The translations under genes and the position numbers were made by a program. Of a stretch of 64,000 nt of DNA, positions 50,965-59,004 are shown piece by piece. The DNA lies in NCBI GenBank assembly GCA_965228425.1, contig OZ245815.1, positions 3,596,001-3,660,000 of the forward strand, written 5' to 3'. The notes beneath the pieces were generated by a model. It saw only the letters and a program-made list of their open reading frames with translations, did no database searches and had not been told where the DNA came from. Numbering within the stretch: position 1 is the first letter of the stretch; each line of letters begins with the position of its first letter. The stretch comes from JAJFJD01 sp965228425 (GTDB taxonomy: Bacteria; Pseudomonadota; Alphaproteobacteria; UBA8366).

Positions 50965-52185
50965 CTAAACACCCAGCGTGGATGCACGCCGTACGGCGGA
51001 TAACATCGACGTGCCCATCAGGAAGGCCTTCGCCCGCCCCGGATCGGCGGCGATATCCCGGAGTTCCTGCAAGTTTTTCGCACGCGATTCAGGATCTTTC
51101 GCTTCCAGACGCTTCTTGTTGGCGATCGTCTGGGCTTGGGTGAATTCGTGGGTCGTCGTGCGGCGTTGAACATCGTAGACGTCCAGGGCGCGATCGTCGG
51201 CATCGCCGCGCCACACGCTGACCAGCTTTTCCGCGGCATTCATCGCATCATGAATGCCGCCGTTGAGCCCCATGCCCCCGATCGAGTTGTTCAAATGCGC
51301 TGAATCGCCGGCCAACAGCACGCGGCCTAGCCGGAATGTCGAGGCAACGCGTTGGTTTATGGAATAAATATTTCGGTGCACAATGTCGTATTCGCCGTCT
51401 TTCGGGAAGAACTTCTGCATCCGCGCCTGAACGGCGGCATCGCTCAAGACTTCATCCTCGGATAGGTTCACGTCGCTCGGGAAAACGGCACGCCATAATC
51501 CCGGCGGACCATTGTGCGATACCTTGAACAAGTTGCACCACTCATCGGGGTCCGCATAGTAGTTGCGATAACAGCATCCCCGTTCCGCCTCGAAATCGAA
51601 GGGCGTCGAAAGCACGACGAAGCGCTCTTCATAGGTGAACCCCTCGAAGCCGATACCGGTCGATTTGCGGATGGTGCTGCGGCCGCCGTCACAACCGATG
51701 AGATATGGTCCCGAAACAGTCTCGGTTCCATCCGGTCCGGCGACCGACACGCTGACACCGTCGGCATCTTGGCTGACACCCGTCACCTCGTGGGAAAATC
51801 GAACGTCGGCGTCCGGATAGTCGTTGAGCATCGCCAGCGCAATATTGGCCAGCTTGTACTGCTCGCATTGGACGACATATGGAAACTTGGTTTCGTCGCC
51901 CAACAGCCGATGATTGAACTTGGCAACGATTTCGTCCTTGGGACGATCCCAAAAATAGAATTCATCGCAAACCAGACCTTGCTTCTCGGCCTCGGCCACC
52001 ATGCCGATCTCATCCAACATCTCGAGGGTTGCCGGATGGGTCGTTGCCGCCCGTGGATCATCCAGCATGCGGTCCTCTTTCTCGAAAAGAGTGACGGGAA
52101 TCCCCGCTTGAGAGAGCCGGAGCGCCGCAATGAGGCCGACAGGGCCTGCGCCCACGATCAGGATTCTTTCTTCCGGAATGGACAT
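50965..52185 (-). CDS. FAD-dependent aromatic monooxygenase
   Basis: A 406-residue class A flavin monooxygenase. The FAD-binding motif is ILIVGAGPVGLIAALRLSQA, the DG motif GPYLIGCDGGRSTIRKSTG, and the GD motif VLLAGDSAHLNNSIGGMGLN. ATG 52185 matches the fold's start; the open frame to 52410 is not supported. It converges with the amidohydrolase gene, 15 bases apart. Such enzymes hydroxylate phenolic rings with NAD(P)H, which fits the dioxygenase cluster. Confidence 0.92.
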   Translation of the reverse strand: MSIPEERILIVGAGPVGLIAALRLSQAGIPVTLFEKEDRMLDDPRAATTHPATLEMLDEIGMVAEAEKQGLVCDEFYFWDRPKDEIVAKFNHRLLGDETKFPYVVQCEQYKLANIALAMLNDYPDADVRFSHEVTGVSQDADGVSVSVAGPDGTETVSGPYLIGCDGGRSTIRKSTGIGFEGFTYEERFVVLSTPFDFEAERGCCYRNYYADPDEWCNLFKVSHNGPPGLWRAVFPSDVNLSEDEVLSDAAVQARMQKFFPKDGEYDIVHRNIYSINQRVASTFRLGRVLLAGDSAHLNNSIGGMGLNGGIHDAMNAAEKLVSVWRGDADDRALDVYDVQRRTTTHEFTQAQTIANKKRLEAKDPESRAKNLQELRDIAADPGRAKAFLMGTSMLSAVRRASTLGV

Positions 52186-52540
52186 ATCAACACACTTCTG
52201 GAGATCAATCGGACACAGGCGGACGAACGGATGAATGTTCGCATACCCGCACTTTATTTGCATCCGACGGCATAATTCGCACCAACGTCCGCGCCACCCC
52301 ACAATGCCGGCGTCAACATTCCTAAGAGATTGCCTGACGGCCAACGATATCAATCTTCCCAACACCATCGTCATTTGCCTATGCTGTCTCGCCGTTGAAC
52401 AGGATGGCAATCGTTCATGGTGAAGACTCTTGCGACTAAGGCGATATGCCGCGGCGTTGGCTAAGGCGGGGCTCGATAGACTTCCCTACAGCCCACCCGA
52501 ATCACCGGCGCTTGGGGCGACGCCGGGGGACATCGTCGGC
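52186..52540. other. Divergent promoter region, monooxygenase / AGE epimerase
   Basis: This 355-base region has no convincing gene. The AGE frame is open from a TTG at 52430, so part of it could be coding if that start is used. No operator-like palindrome or terminator is evident. Confidence 0.4.
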
Positions 52541-53755
52541 ACCATGCCGATGCTGGAAAGGTTGCTCACCGAAAACATCACGCCATTCTGGCTATCGCAT
52601 ACCCTCGATCGAGAGGACGGTGGTTTTGCGCTCAATCACGCGGTGAGCGGCCGACCAAGAGGCCCCGCAAACAAGACCTTGGTCACCCAGGCGCGCATGC
52701 TCTGGTTTTTTTCCCGGTTGTATCGCAGCGAGTACGGCGACGCTTCCTATCTGAATGCGGCCCGCCACGGCTTCGAATTTCTGAAAGACCGAATGTGGGA
52801 CGAGGAGCATGGCGGATTCTATTGGGAGGTCGACGCGACCGGCCGAAATGCGACGAAGGAAAACAAGCATTTGTACGGCCAAGCCTTCGCGTTATACGGG
52901 TTGAGCGAATACATTCTGGCTTCCGGGGACCCATCCGCCGCAACGCTCTGCGACCGCCACTTCGACCTGATGGAAAACAAAGCGCACGATGCTTCGCATG
53001 GCGGCTACCGGGAATTCTTCCATCGGGATTGGCAGGTTCCGGTCGAACGGGAGCGCGGGTACCTCTCGGATGTCATGCCCGACGAAAAACGCATGAACAC
53101 CCATCTCCATCTCCTGGAGGCGCTCATCGGTTACTACGCCGTAAATCCGGATCAGGGTGTCCGCGACCGTCTGGACGAGCTTTTTGTTATCTGCAGCGAT
53201 ACTGTCGTCCGCAGCGCCGCGGGCGCCTGCACCGAACACTACGCATCCGATTGGACCCCGCTCCTGGATAATGGCCTGGATTTCGTCAGCTATGGTCACG
53301 ACCTCGAGAATATCTGGCTGCTGATTAGGGCCAATGAGATATTGGAGCGTCCCAACGAGCCCTTTATCGATTTGTATGCCCGACTATTCGATACATCGCT
53401 GCGATACGGTTACGACCGCGAAAAGGGCGGGTTCTACGCGTCGGGTCCCTTGGGCGAACCCGCAAAGGACCGCCGGAAAATGTGGTGGGTCCAGGCCGAG
53501 GCCTTGGTCGCGGCGCTCTACATGCATCACCTGACCGGCGCCGACCTTTATGCGGAATGCTGCATCAAAACGCTCGAGTGGATCGTGACCTACCAGACCG
53601 ACTGGACGAACGGCGAATGGCACCGCGAAGTGGCGATCAACGGCCGTCCGCGCGGCGCCAAGGCGGACGGCTGGAAGGCCGCGTACCACAACGGCCGCGC
53701 GATGATCGAGTGTCTCGATATCTTGAAATTGCGCCGCGACGCTAAAAGCCGCTAG
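52541..53755 (+). CDS. AGE family epimerase/isomerase
   Basis: A 404-residue (alpha/alpha)6-barrel of the N-acylglucosamine 2-epimerase / mannose-glucose isomerase family. Blocks include FWLSHTLDREDGGFALNHAV, KTLVTQARMLWFFSRLYR, HLYGQAFALYGLSEYI, MNTHLHLLEALIGYY, DFVSYGHDLENIWLLIRA and KMWWVQAEALVAALYM, with the paired catalytic histidines. The family-like start is ATG 52541, with GGGGGA 13 bases upstream; TTG 52430 would add 37 residues. Its TAG stop shares a CTAG with the converging pdxA-like gene. The sugar substrate is unknown. Confidence 0.9.
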   Translation, partial: TMPMLERLLTENITPFWLSHTLDREDGGFALNHAVSGRPRGPANKTLVTQARMLWFFSRLYRSEYGDASYLNAARHGFEFLKDRMWDEEHGGFYWEVDATGRNATKENKHLYGQAFALYGLSEYILASGDPSAATLCDRHFDLMENKAHDASHGGYREFFHRDWQVPVERERGYLSDVMPDEKRMNTHLHLLEALIGYYAVNPDQGVRDRLDELFVICSDTVVRSAAGACTEHYASDWTPLLDNGLDFVSYGHDLENIWLLIRANEILERPNEPFIDLYARLFDTSLRYGYDREKGGFYASGPLGEPAKDRRKMWWVQAEALVAALYMHHLTGADLYAECCIKTLEWIVTYQTDWTNGEWHREVAINGRPRGAKADGWKAAYHNGRAMIECLDILKLRRDAKSR

Positions 53756-54786
53756 GCATTCTGCTGTTCGTACATTTTACGATTGCCGGCGACCTTTCCG
53801 GCAACGCCAATTGCCCGGCACAGGGCCTCCGGGTTCGCGCGATCGGTTCCGACGATGTCGAACGCCGTCCCATGTGCGGTCGTCACCGTGGGAACGGGAG
53901 TGCCGCCGTGGATCGATATCCCGCGGTCGAAATCCAACAGCTTGTTCGCGATCTGACACTGATCGTGATACATCGCGACGATGCCGTCGAACCCCTTGGC
54001 CCTTGCGTCCACATAGACGAAGTCTGCGGATACGGGACCACTCACCGACATCCCTTCCGACTTCGCCCGCTCGATCGCCGGGATGATCGCATCGATTTCC
54101 TCGGTGCCGCAAAGGCCGCCCTCACCGCAATGCGGATTGTAGCCCGCGACGGTAATACGCGGTGACGCGACGCCCGAAGCAACCAACGTGTTGTTCAGCA
54201 GCGCGATGATCGAATAAATCCGGTCGATCGTGAGGTGTTCCCACACATTCCGCATCGGAACATGCGACGTGACCCGCGCCACCCAAAGATCGTCGAGCAC
54301 GTTCAGCTCGGACGCAGGGCCATCCCAACCGAGATGGCTGGTGCAGAAATCGATGCCGTCGCGATATTTCCACCCGGCGAGGTTCATCGCATGCTTGTTC
54401 ATCGGCGCATACGCCACCGCATCGATCCTTTTTGCGACGGCCATATCCAGCGCTGTGGACAGCACCTCCATTGCATAGCGGCCGCCAATTTCGTTCGCGG
54501 TCCCTCTCGGCAAGGCGTCCAGATCGATCTCGGTCACGGGAACGGAGAGAAATCGGGTGGCCGGATTGGCAGTGTCGAACGCCGAAAGATCATCGCGGAC
54601 CTGCAGTTCGTGCCGCAGGCCCATCGCGTCCAACTCGCGCGAGAGCACGCTTGGGTCGCCGATCAGGATCATATCGGCATCGGGATCGAAAGACCGGTCG
54701 GCCAGGACCTTCGCGACCAACTCCGGCCCAATGCCGCAGGGGTCACCCATCAAAACACCGACCGTCGGTTTCTGTGCTCCGGACAT
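53752..54786 (-). CDS. pdxA: 4-hydroxythreonine-4-phosphate dehydrogenase family protein
   Basis: A 344-residue PdxA-family dehydrogenase. The start is VGVLMGDPCGIGPELVAKVL. Metal-binding histidines are in DFCTSHLGWDGPASEL, SHVPMRNVWEHL and AMYHDQCQIANKLLDFDRG. GGAG precedes the ATG at 54786. In E. coli pdxA lies with ksgA; here it converges with an AGE epimerase and follows a methyltransferase. It may therefore be either the vitamin B6 enzyme or a PdxA2-type enzyme that oxidises a four-carbon sugar-acid phosphate. Confidence 0.88.
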   Translation of the reverse strand: MSGAQKPTVGVLMGDPCGIGPELVAKVLADRSFDPDADMILIGDPSVLSRELDAMGLRHELQVRDDLSAFDTANPATRFLSVPVTEIDLDALPRGTANEIGGRYAMEVLSTALDMAVAKRIDAVAYAPMNKHAMNLAGWKYRDGIDFCTSHLGWDGPASELNVLDDLWVARVTSHVPMRNVWEHLTIDRIYSIIALLNNTLVASGVASPRITVAGYNPHCGEGGLCGTEEIDAIIPAIERAKSEGMSVSGPVSADFVYVDARAKGFDGIVAMYHDQCQIANKLLDFDRGISIHGGTPVPTVTTAHGTAFDIVGTDRANPEALCRAIGVAGKVAGNRKMYEQQNA

Positions 54787-54862
54787 ACCACTCTCCGCGG
54801 TTAAAGGGGACGACCGGAGTTTATTCGTCCCGCCATGCCCGTGCAATTTGGCCCATCGCGCG

Positions 54863-55693
54863 TCACGACGCGACGCCGACGACGAACCGTTGCGCCGTAA
54901 GCAAGCGATACTCGCCCGCTTCCTTGTATTTCCCAAATGCCGCGGCAATGCCCTCATGGACCTGGGCTTGCCGGGTTTCGTCCAACGCTTCGATGTGTTG
55001 CCCGTAATCCCGATTCAGGAGTTTGGCCCAAAACCGCTCCCGCTCGCCTTCCACGACGGTCCGGCACAGCTGCTCTTCCAAGACCGCGTCGAAACCCGCG
55101 GTTCGGAGCAGGTCGTCCAGTTCATCGCCTTCGCTGTACTTGAAATGATGCTCGACCCGCTTCGAATCGTCCAAGTGCAGCAGCCTCGGCGCTTCCACAT
55201 GCACGGTCGTCCACAGGGTGTTTGACTCCGGCGGCCCATGAACCATATAGGCGGCCTTTTTCCCCGGCTTCAGCACGCGGCGCGCCTCCTTCAACGCCGC
55301 TATCGGATCGGATGAGTGCATGATCCCGAAACGGCAGGTGACAGCGTCGAAAGACCGGTCTTCGAACGGCAACGCTTCCATCCCACAGACCTCGAAGCTC
55401 ATATTCTCGAGGTCGAGGCGTTCGGCGCGCTGCCGTGCCGTGTTCAACATGTTGAGGGTCAGATCGGTGGCCATGACATGCCCCGCTCCGCCCACGTGGA
55501 GCGCGATGCTGATCGATGGTTCGCCGGTTCCGGACGCCAGGTCCAGCACGGTATCGCCGGCGCGGATCCCCGCCAAATCGATCAGCATTTGGTTCGGCGC
55601 ATCGTCCTTCGACACGGTTTCGTAGGCGATCTTCTTCCACTCGGCGGACTTCTCCTCCCAAGTCTGGCCGGCGGCGGGTTTCTCAACGTCCAT
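54863..55693 (-). CDS. Class I SAM-dependent methyltransferase (UbiE-like)
   Basis: A 276-residue methyltransferase. Motif I is VLDLASGTGEPSISIALHV (near residue 52), followed by GHVMATDLTLNMLNTARQRA and the FDAVTCRFGIMHSSDPIAAL post-motif. ATG 55693 is preferred: GGAG lies ten bases upstream, while an ATG at 55714 has none. It stands 76 bases before the pdxA-like gene on the same strand. The acceptor is unknown; the UbiE likeness is in the core fold only. Confidence 0.87.
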   Translation of the reverse strand: MDVEKPAAGQTWEEKSAEWKKIAYETVSKDDAPNQMLIDLAGIRAGDTVLDLASGTGEPSISIALHVGGAGHVMATDLTLNMLNTARQRAERLDLENMSFEVCGMEALPFEDRSFDAVTCRFGIMHSSDPIAALKEARRVLKPGKKAAYMVHGPPESNTLWTTVHVEAPRLLHLDDSKRVEHHFKYSEGDELDDLLRTAGFDAVLEEQLCRTVVEGERERFWAKLLNRDYGQHIEALDETRQAQVHEGIAAAFGKYKEAGEYRLLTAQRFVVGVAS

Positions 55694-55838
55694 ATGGGGG
55701 ATACTCCGGAACATGGTGCGTGTATCGGCGCCGCCGCGCCACTTCACGGGGCGCATGTGGCGGGAATGCCAATTAGGCCGCATATTGTATGACGACGCCA
55801 AATCGCCGTAATCGCGTAGCAACCGGTAATCCCGCGAG

Positions 55839-56258
55839 ATGATCCAAATCACGCCATCCATCGGCATCGAAGAGTCGGAGATCGAGGAGCAGTTCATCCG
55901 CTCCCCCGGGTCGGGCGGCCAAAAGGTCAACAAGACGGAGAGCGCGGTCCAGCTGCGGTTCGACGCGCGGTCGAGCCCGTCGTTATCGAATGCCGTCTTT
56001 CTTCGCCTCAAACCCCTGGCGGGCCGGCGGATGACGAAGGACGGCGTGATCGTGATTACCGCCAACCGGTTCCGCACGCAGGACCTAAATCGGAAGGACG
56101 CGATGGAACGGTTGATCGCGCTGATCCGGGACGCGGCGGCATCGCCCAAACACCGACGGCCGACGAAACCCACAAAGGGGTCGAAACGGCGCCGCCTCGA
56201 CAGCAAACGCCGCCAAAGCGACACCAAGAAACGGAGACGAAAGGTCACCGACGAATAG
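55839..56258 (+). CDS. arfB: Alternative ribosome-rescue factor B (release factor-like)
   Basis: A 139-residue peptidyl-tRNA hydrolase that frees stalled ribosomes. The catalytic GGQ lies in FIRSPGSGGQKVNKTESAVQ, near residue 27. The C-terminal tail is extremely basic (KRRRLDSKRRQSDTKKRRRK), as needed to enter the empty mRNA channel. Length matches ArfB/YaeJ, not full release factors. It is divergent from the methyltransferase gene, 145 bases apart. Confidence 0.95.
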   Translation: MIQITPSIGIEESEIEEQFIRSPGSGGQKVNKTESAVQLRFDARSSPSLSNAVFLRLKPLAGRRMTKDGVIVITANRFRTQDLNRKDAMERLIALIRDAAASPKHRRPTKPTKGSKRRRLDSKRRQSDTKKRRRKVTDE

Positions 56259-56316
56259 CGGACCATCGAAGGCGCATTAAAACGAAAGCCCACCCCGGGC
56301 GCGGAAGGAAAAACCG

Positions 56317-57030
56317 ATGAGCGACACTGATCTGACGCAGGCCCTGAAGGTCATCGAGACACTGTCCACCGGTACCCTGACGACGCAGCTCCTGAAGCGA
56401 GGCATGCCGAGTACCTTCATCGCCGGCGTCCATCCGCTCAATCCGAACGCGCCGAAATTCGCGGGGCTTGCCTACACCCTGCGCTTGGTCCCGAAACGCG
56501 AGGACAAAATGTCCCCCGATACCGTTACGTCCCCGCTCTACCCGCAACGCCACGCGGTCGAGGATTGCCCGCCGGGCCGTGTCCTGGTGATCGACGCCCG
56601 CGGCATCACGGATACCGGGACCCTAGGCGATATTCTGGTCGCGCGCCTGCAGGCACGCGGTGTCGCCGCGGTCGTAACCGATGGGGCGATGCGCGATACC
56701 GGCGCGATGATGGACTACAGCATCCCGGTGTTTTGCGGCGGCCGGGCGGCGCGCAACAGCCATGTGGATCACTTGGCCACCGAAACCCAGGTGCCCATCG
56801 CGTGCGGTGGCGCCGCGGTGTTCCCGGGCGACGTTCTGTTCGGCGACGAGGACGGTGTGGTTGTGTTCCCCGCAGACCTGGCGGCGGAACTCGCGGCCGA
56901 CGGCGCCAAGCAAGAACGCCTCGAAACCTTCCTCCAAAGCCGGGTGTTGGATGGCGCGCCGATCGCCGGCACCTATCCGCCAGGGCCGGAAACGTTGGCG
57001 GCCTTCGAGAAATGGGACAAGGAAAAGTGA
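56317..57030 (+). CDS. RraA-like / HMG-aldolase family protein
   Basis: A 237-residue RraA-fold protein. The conserved segment is GTLGDILVARLQARGVAAVV, then TDGAMRDTGAMMDYSIPVF with the Arg-Asp pair that binds pyruvate and metal in 4-carboxy-4-hydroxy-2-oxoadipate aldolases. It also has VPIACGGAAVFPGDVLFGDE. GGAAGGA precedes the ATG. Because it is longer than the 160-residue RNase E regulator and sits by a PEP/pyruvate barrel, an aldolase or oxaloacetate decarboxylase role is more likely. Substrate inferred only by class. Confidence 0.88.
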   Translation: MSDTDLTQALKVIETLSTGTLTTQLLKRGMPSTFIAGVHPLNPNAPKFAGLAYTLRLVPKREDKMSPDTVTSPLYPQRHAVEDCPPGRVLVIDARGITDTGTLGDILVARLQARGVAAVVTDGAMRDTGAMMDYSIPVFCGGRAARNSHVDHLATETQVPIACGGAAVFPGDVLFGDEDGVVVFPADLAAELAADGAKQERLETFLQSRVLDGAPIAGTYPPGPETLAAFEKWDKEK

Positions 57031-57074
57031 CCCGCCCGCGCGATGCCTGCGCGGCGCTGGACTAGGAGGATTTC

Positions 57075-58019
57075 GTGGCGACGAAAATCACCATCAACTT
57101 CGGCGACCCGGATATCGCGGAGCAAACGGCCCGCATCCCCAACGACGGCGCCGGCCCCTGCCCCATCGAGACCATCATCCGCCGGATCGGCGCCCACCCT
57201 ATGGCGCTGTTGCATCCCGACAGGATCAGCGATCCCGCCGAACGGGACCGGGTGACGGGCCTGGCAGCGGATGGCGGGGCCTTTTTTATCGACCGATTGG
57301 CTGCCGGCATGGCGGCACTCGCGACCGCGTTTCACCCCAAGCCGGTGATCGTGCGCTTGTCCGATTTCCAGAGCGACGAATACGCCGAACTGGACGGCGG
57401 ACGCGACTTCGAGCCGACCGAGCAAAATCCGATGATCGCCTGGCGCGGCGCGGTGCGATACACCCACCCCGATTACGCGGAAGCCTTCGCCCTGGAATGC
57501 GCCGCAGTGAAACGGGTTCGCGAGGACATGGGCCTGAGCAACCTGTATCCCTTGGTGCCGTATTGTCGGCGCCTCTCCGAAGCCCACGCGGTCATCGACG
57601 CGATGGCGGCCAACGGCCTTCGCCAGAACGTGGACGGTCTGCAAATTCACCTGATGGCGGAGGTGCCGAACAACGCCATGGAGATCGACGGCCTCGCCGA
57701 CCTGTTCGACGGCATCTCCATCGGGTCGCGGGATTTGACGCAACTGCTGCTCGGCATCGATGCCGGTGCGGATTTCGTCGGTCCCGTCGATTTCGATCCC
57801 TGCGATCCCGGCGTCCTGCGCTGCATCCAATTGATCATCGAAGGCGCCAAACGCCACGATTGCCCCGTCAGCATCTGTGGTCCGACCCCTTCCGAACGCC
57901 CGGAAATGGCCGAATTCGTCGTCCGTCACGGGATCGACGGCCTAAGCCTGCGCCCGGATAGCGTCGTCGAGACGGCCCGAAACGTGCGCCGGCTGGAACA
58001 GGACCTTACAACGCGGTGA
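57075..58019 (+). CDS. Stand-alone PEP-synthase-type C-terminal PEP/pyruvate-binding barrel
   Basis: A 314-residue protein equivalent to only the last third of PEP synthase (about 800 residues). It begins MATKITINFGDPDIAEQTAR and has PVIVRLSDFQSDEYAELDGG, EQNPMIAWRGAVRY, MAEVPNNAMEIDGLADLFDG, ISIGSRDLTQLLLGIDAG and the active-site Cys in SICGPTPSERPEMAEFVVRH. The ATP-grasp and phospho-histidine domains are absent, and no partner gene is adjacent. AGGAGGA lies four bases before the GTG start, so it is an intended gene. It follows the RraA-like gene by 44 bases. It may bind or enolise PEP, pyruvate or oxaloacetate; the reaction is unknown. Confidence 0.85.
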   Translation: MATKITINFGDPDIAEQTARIPNDGAGPCPIETIIRRIGAHPMALLHPDRISDPAERDRVTGLAADGGAFFIDRLAAGMAALATAFHPKPVIVRLSDFQSDEYAELDGGRDFEPTEQNPMIAWRGAVRYTHPDYAEAFALECAAVKRVREDMGLSNLYPLVPYCRRLSEAHAVIDAMAANGLRQNVDGLQIHLMAEVPNNAMEIDGLADLFDGISIGSRDLTQLLLGIDAGADFVGPVDFDPCDPGVLRCIQLIIEGAKRHDCPVSICGPTPSERPEMAEFVVRHGIDGLSLRPDSVVETARNVRRLEQDLTTR

Positions 58020-58085
58020 CATGGAATCGCCCAATACCGCCCATACGGCGGGCCACAAAGATGTCTCCCCGTGTTTTAACCGGCG

Positions 58086-58123
58086 ACTGAATGTCCGCTG
58101 ATAAGTGACAGCGAACATTCAGT
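58086..58123. repeat. Long inverted repeat between converging genes
   Basis: ACTGAATGTCCGCTG pairs with CAGCGAACATTCAGT, 15 bases with one C/A mismatch, around an eight-base loop ATAAGTGA. It lies in the 128-base gap between the converging barrel gene and aqpZ. Neither strand has a T-tract, so it is not a classical terminator. Confidence 0.8.
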
Positions 58124-58147
58124 TCTCCGGACTGCCCGTGATAATGG

Positions 58148-58852
58148 TCAGTCTTCGTCAGCCGCCAACAGGCCGGACTTAAAGAGCAGCCCCGCGACAC
58201 CCGCACCGATCAGCGGCGCCACGATGAACAGCCAGATTTGCGCAAGCGCTTGCGGATTCGTGGCAAAGCCGACAACGGCCGGCCCAAGCGAACGTGCGGG
58301 ATTGACCGACACGCCGGTTACATTGATGCCGACGATGTGGATGACGGTCAGGGTCAATCCGATCGCAAGCCCCGCCAAATGCGCCGGCGCGCCCTTCTGT
58401 GTCACGCCGAGGATGCAAACCAGGAACAGAAAGGTCGCGACCGCCTCGAACACGAAGGCTGAGACAAGATTGTATTCACCGAGATATCCGGTGCCCCATC
58501 CGTTCTGGCCCAATCCGCCGCTCCAACCCGCGGCCTTGCCGGATAGAATGAGATACAGGACCGCGGCACCGGCCAGCGCACCGAGAATCTGTGCAATGAC
58601 GTAGGAAACGAAATCCGCACCGGACATGCGGCCCGCCAAGAGCGCGCCGAAGCTAACCGCCGGATTGACGTGGCAACCGGACACCGGGCCGATCCCATAG
58701 GCCATGGCGACGATCGCAAGGCCAAATGCGAAGGAGATGCCGAGGACGTCGATAGCGGTTGGCCCGGACGCCATGCCGCCGATTACGGCCGCGCCGCAAC
58801 CGAACAAGACGAGCGTGAACGTGCCGATGAATTCTGCAAGAGGTTTCTTCAT
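58148..58852 (-). CDS. aqpZ: Aquaporin Z-type MIP channel
   Basis: A 234-residue inner-membrane channel with six helices. Both NPA boxes are present: GCHVNPAVSFGALLAG near residue 62 and VSVNPARSLGPAVVG near residue 183. The N-terminus KKPLAEFIGTFTLVLFGCGA and the short loop lengths fit water-selective AqpZ rather than glycerol facilitators. It is a single gene on the minus strand. Confidence 0.94.
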   Translation of the reverse strand: MKKPLAEFIGTFTLVLFGCGAAVIGGMASGPTAIDVLGISFAFGLAIVAMAYGIGPVSGCHVNPAVSFGALLAGRMSGADFVSYVIAQILGALAGAAVLYLILSGKAAGWSGGLGQNGWGTGYLGEYNLVSAFVFEAVATFLFLVCILGVTQKGAPAHLAGLAIGLTLTVIHIVGINVTGVSVNPARSLGPAVVGFATNPQALAQIWLFIVAPLIGAGVAGLLFKSGLLAADED

Positions 58853-59004
58853 TTTTCACTCCATTCACCCACACGGTTATGAAGCGCCGAACATGCGCTT
58901 TCCAAACCGTGACTGGTAATGCAGTGCCCCCCCAAAGCGGCGCAATCGTGACCTAATTCGCGCCGATACGCAATGGTACGAACGCCCGGCGACTCGGACG
59001 CGCC

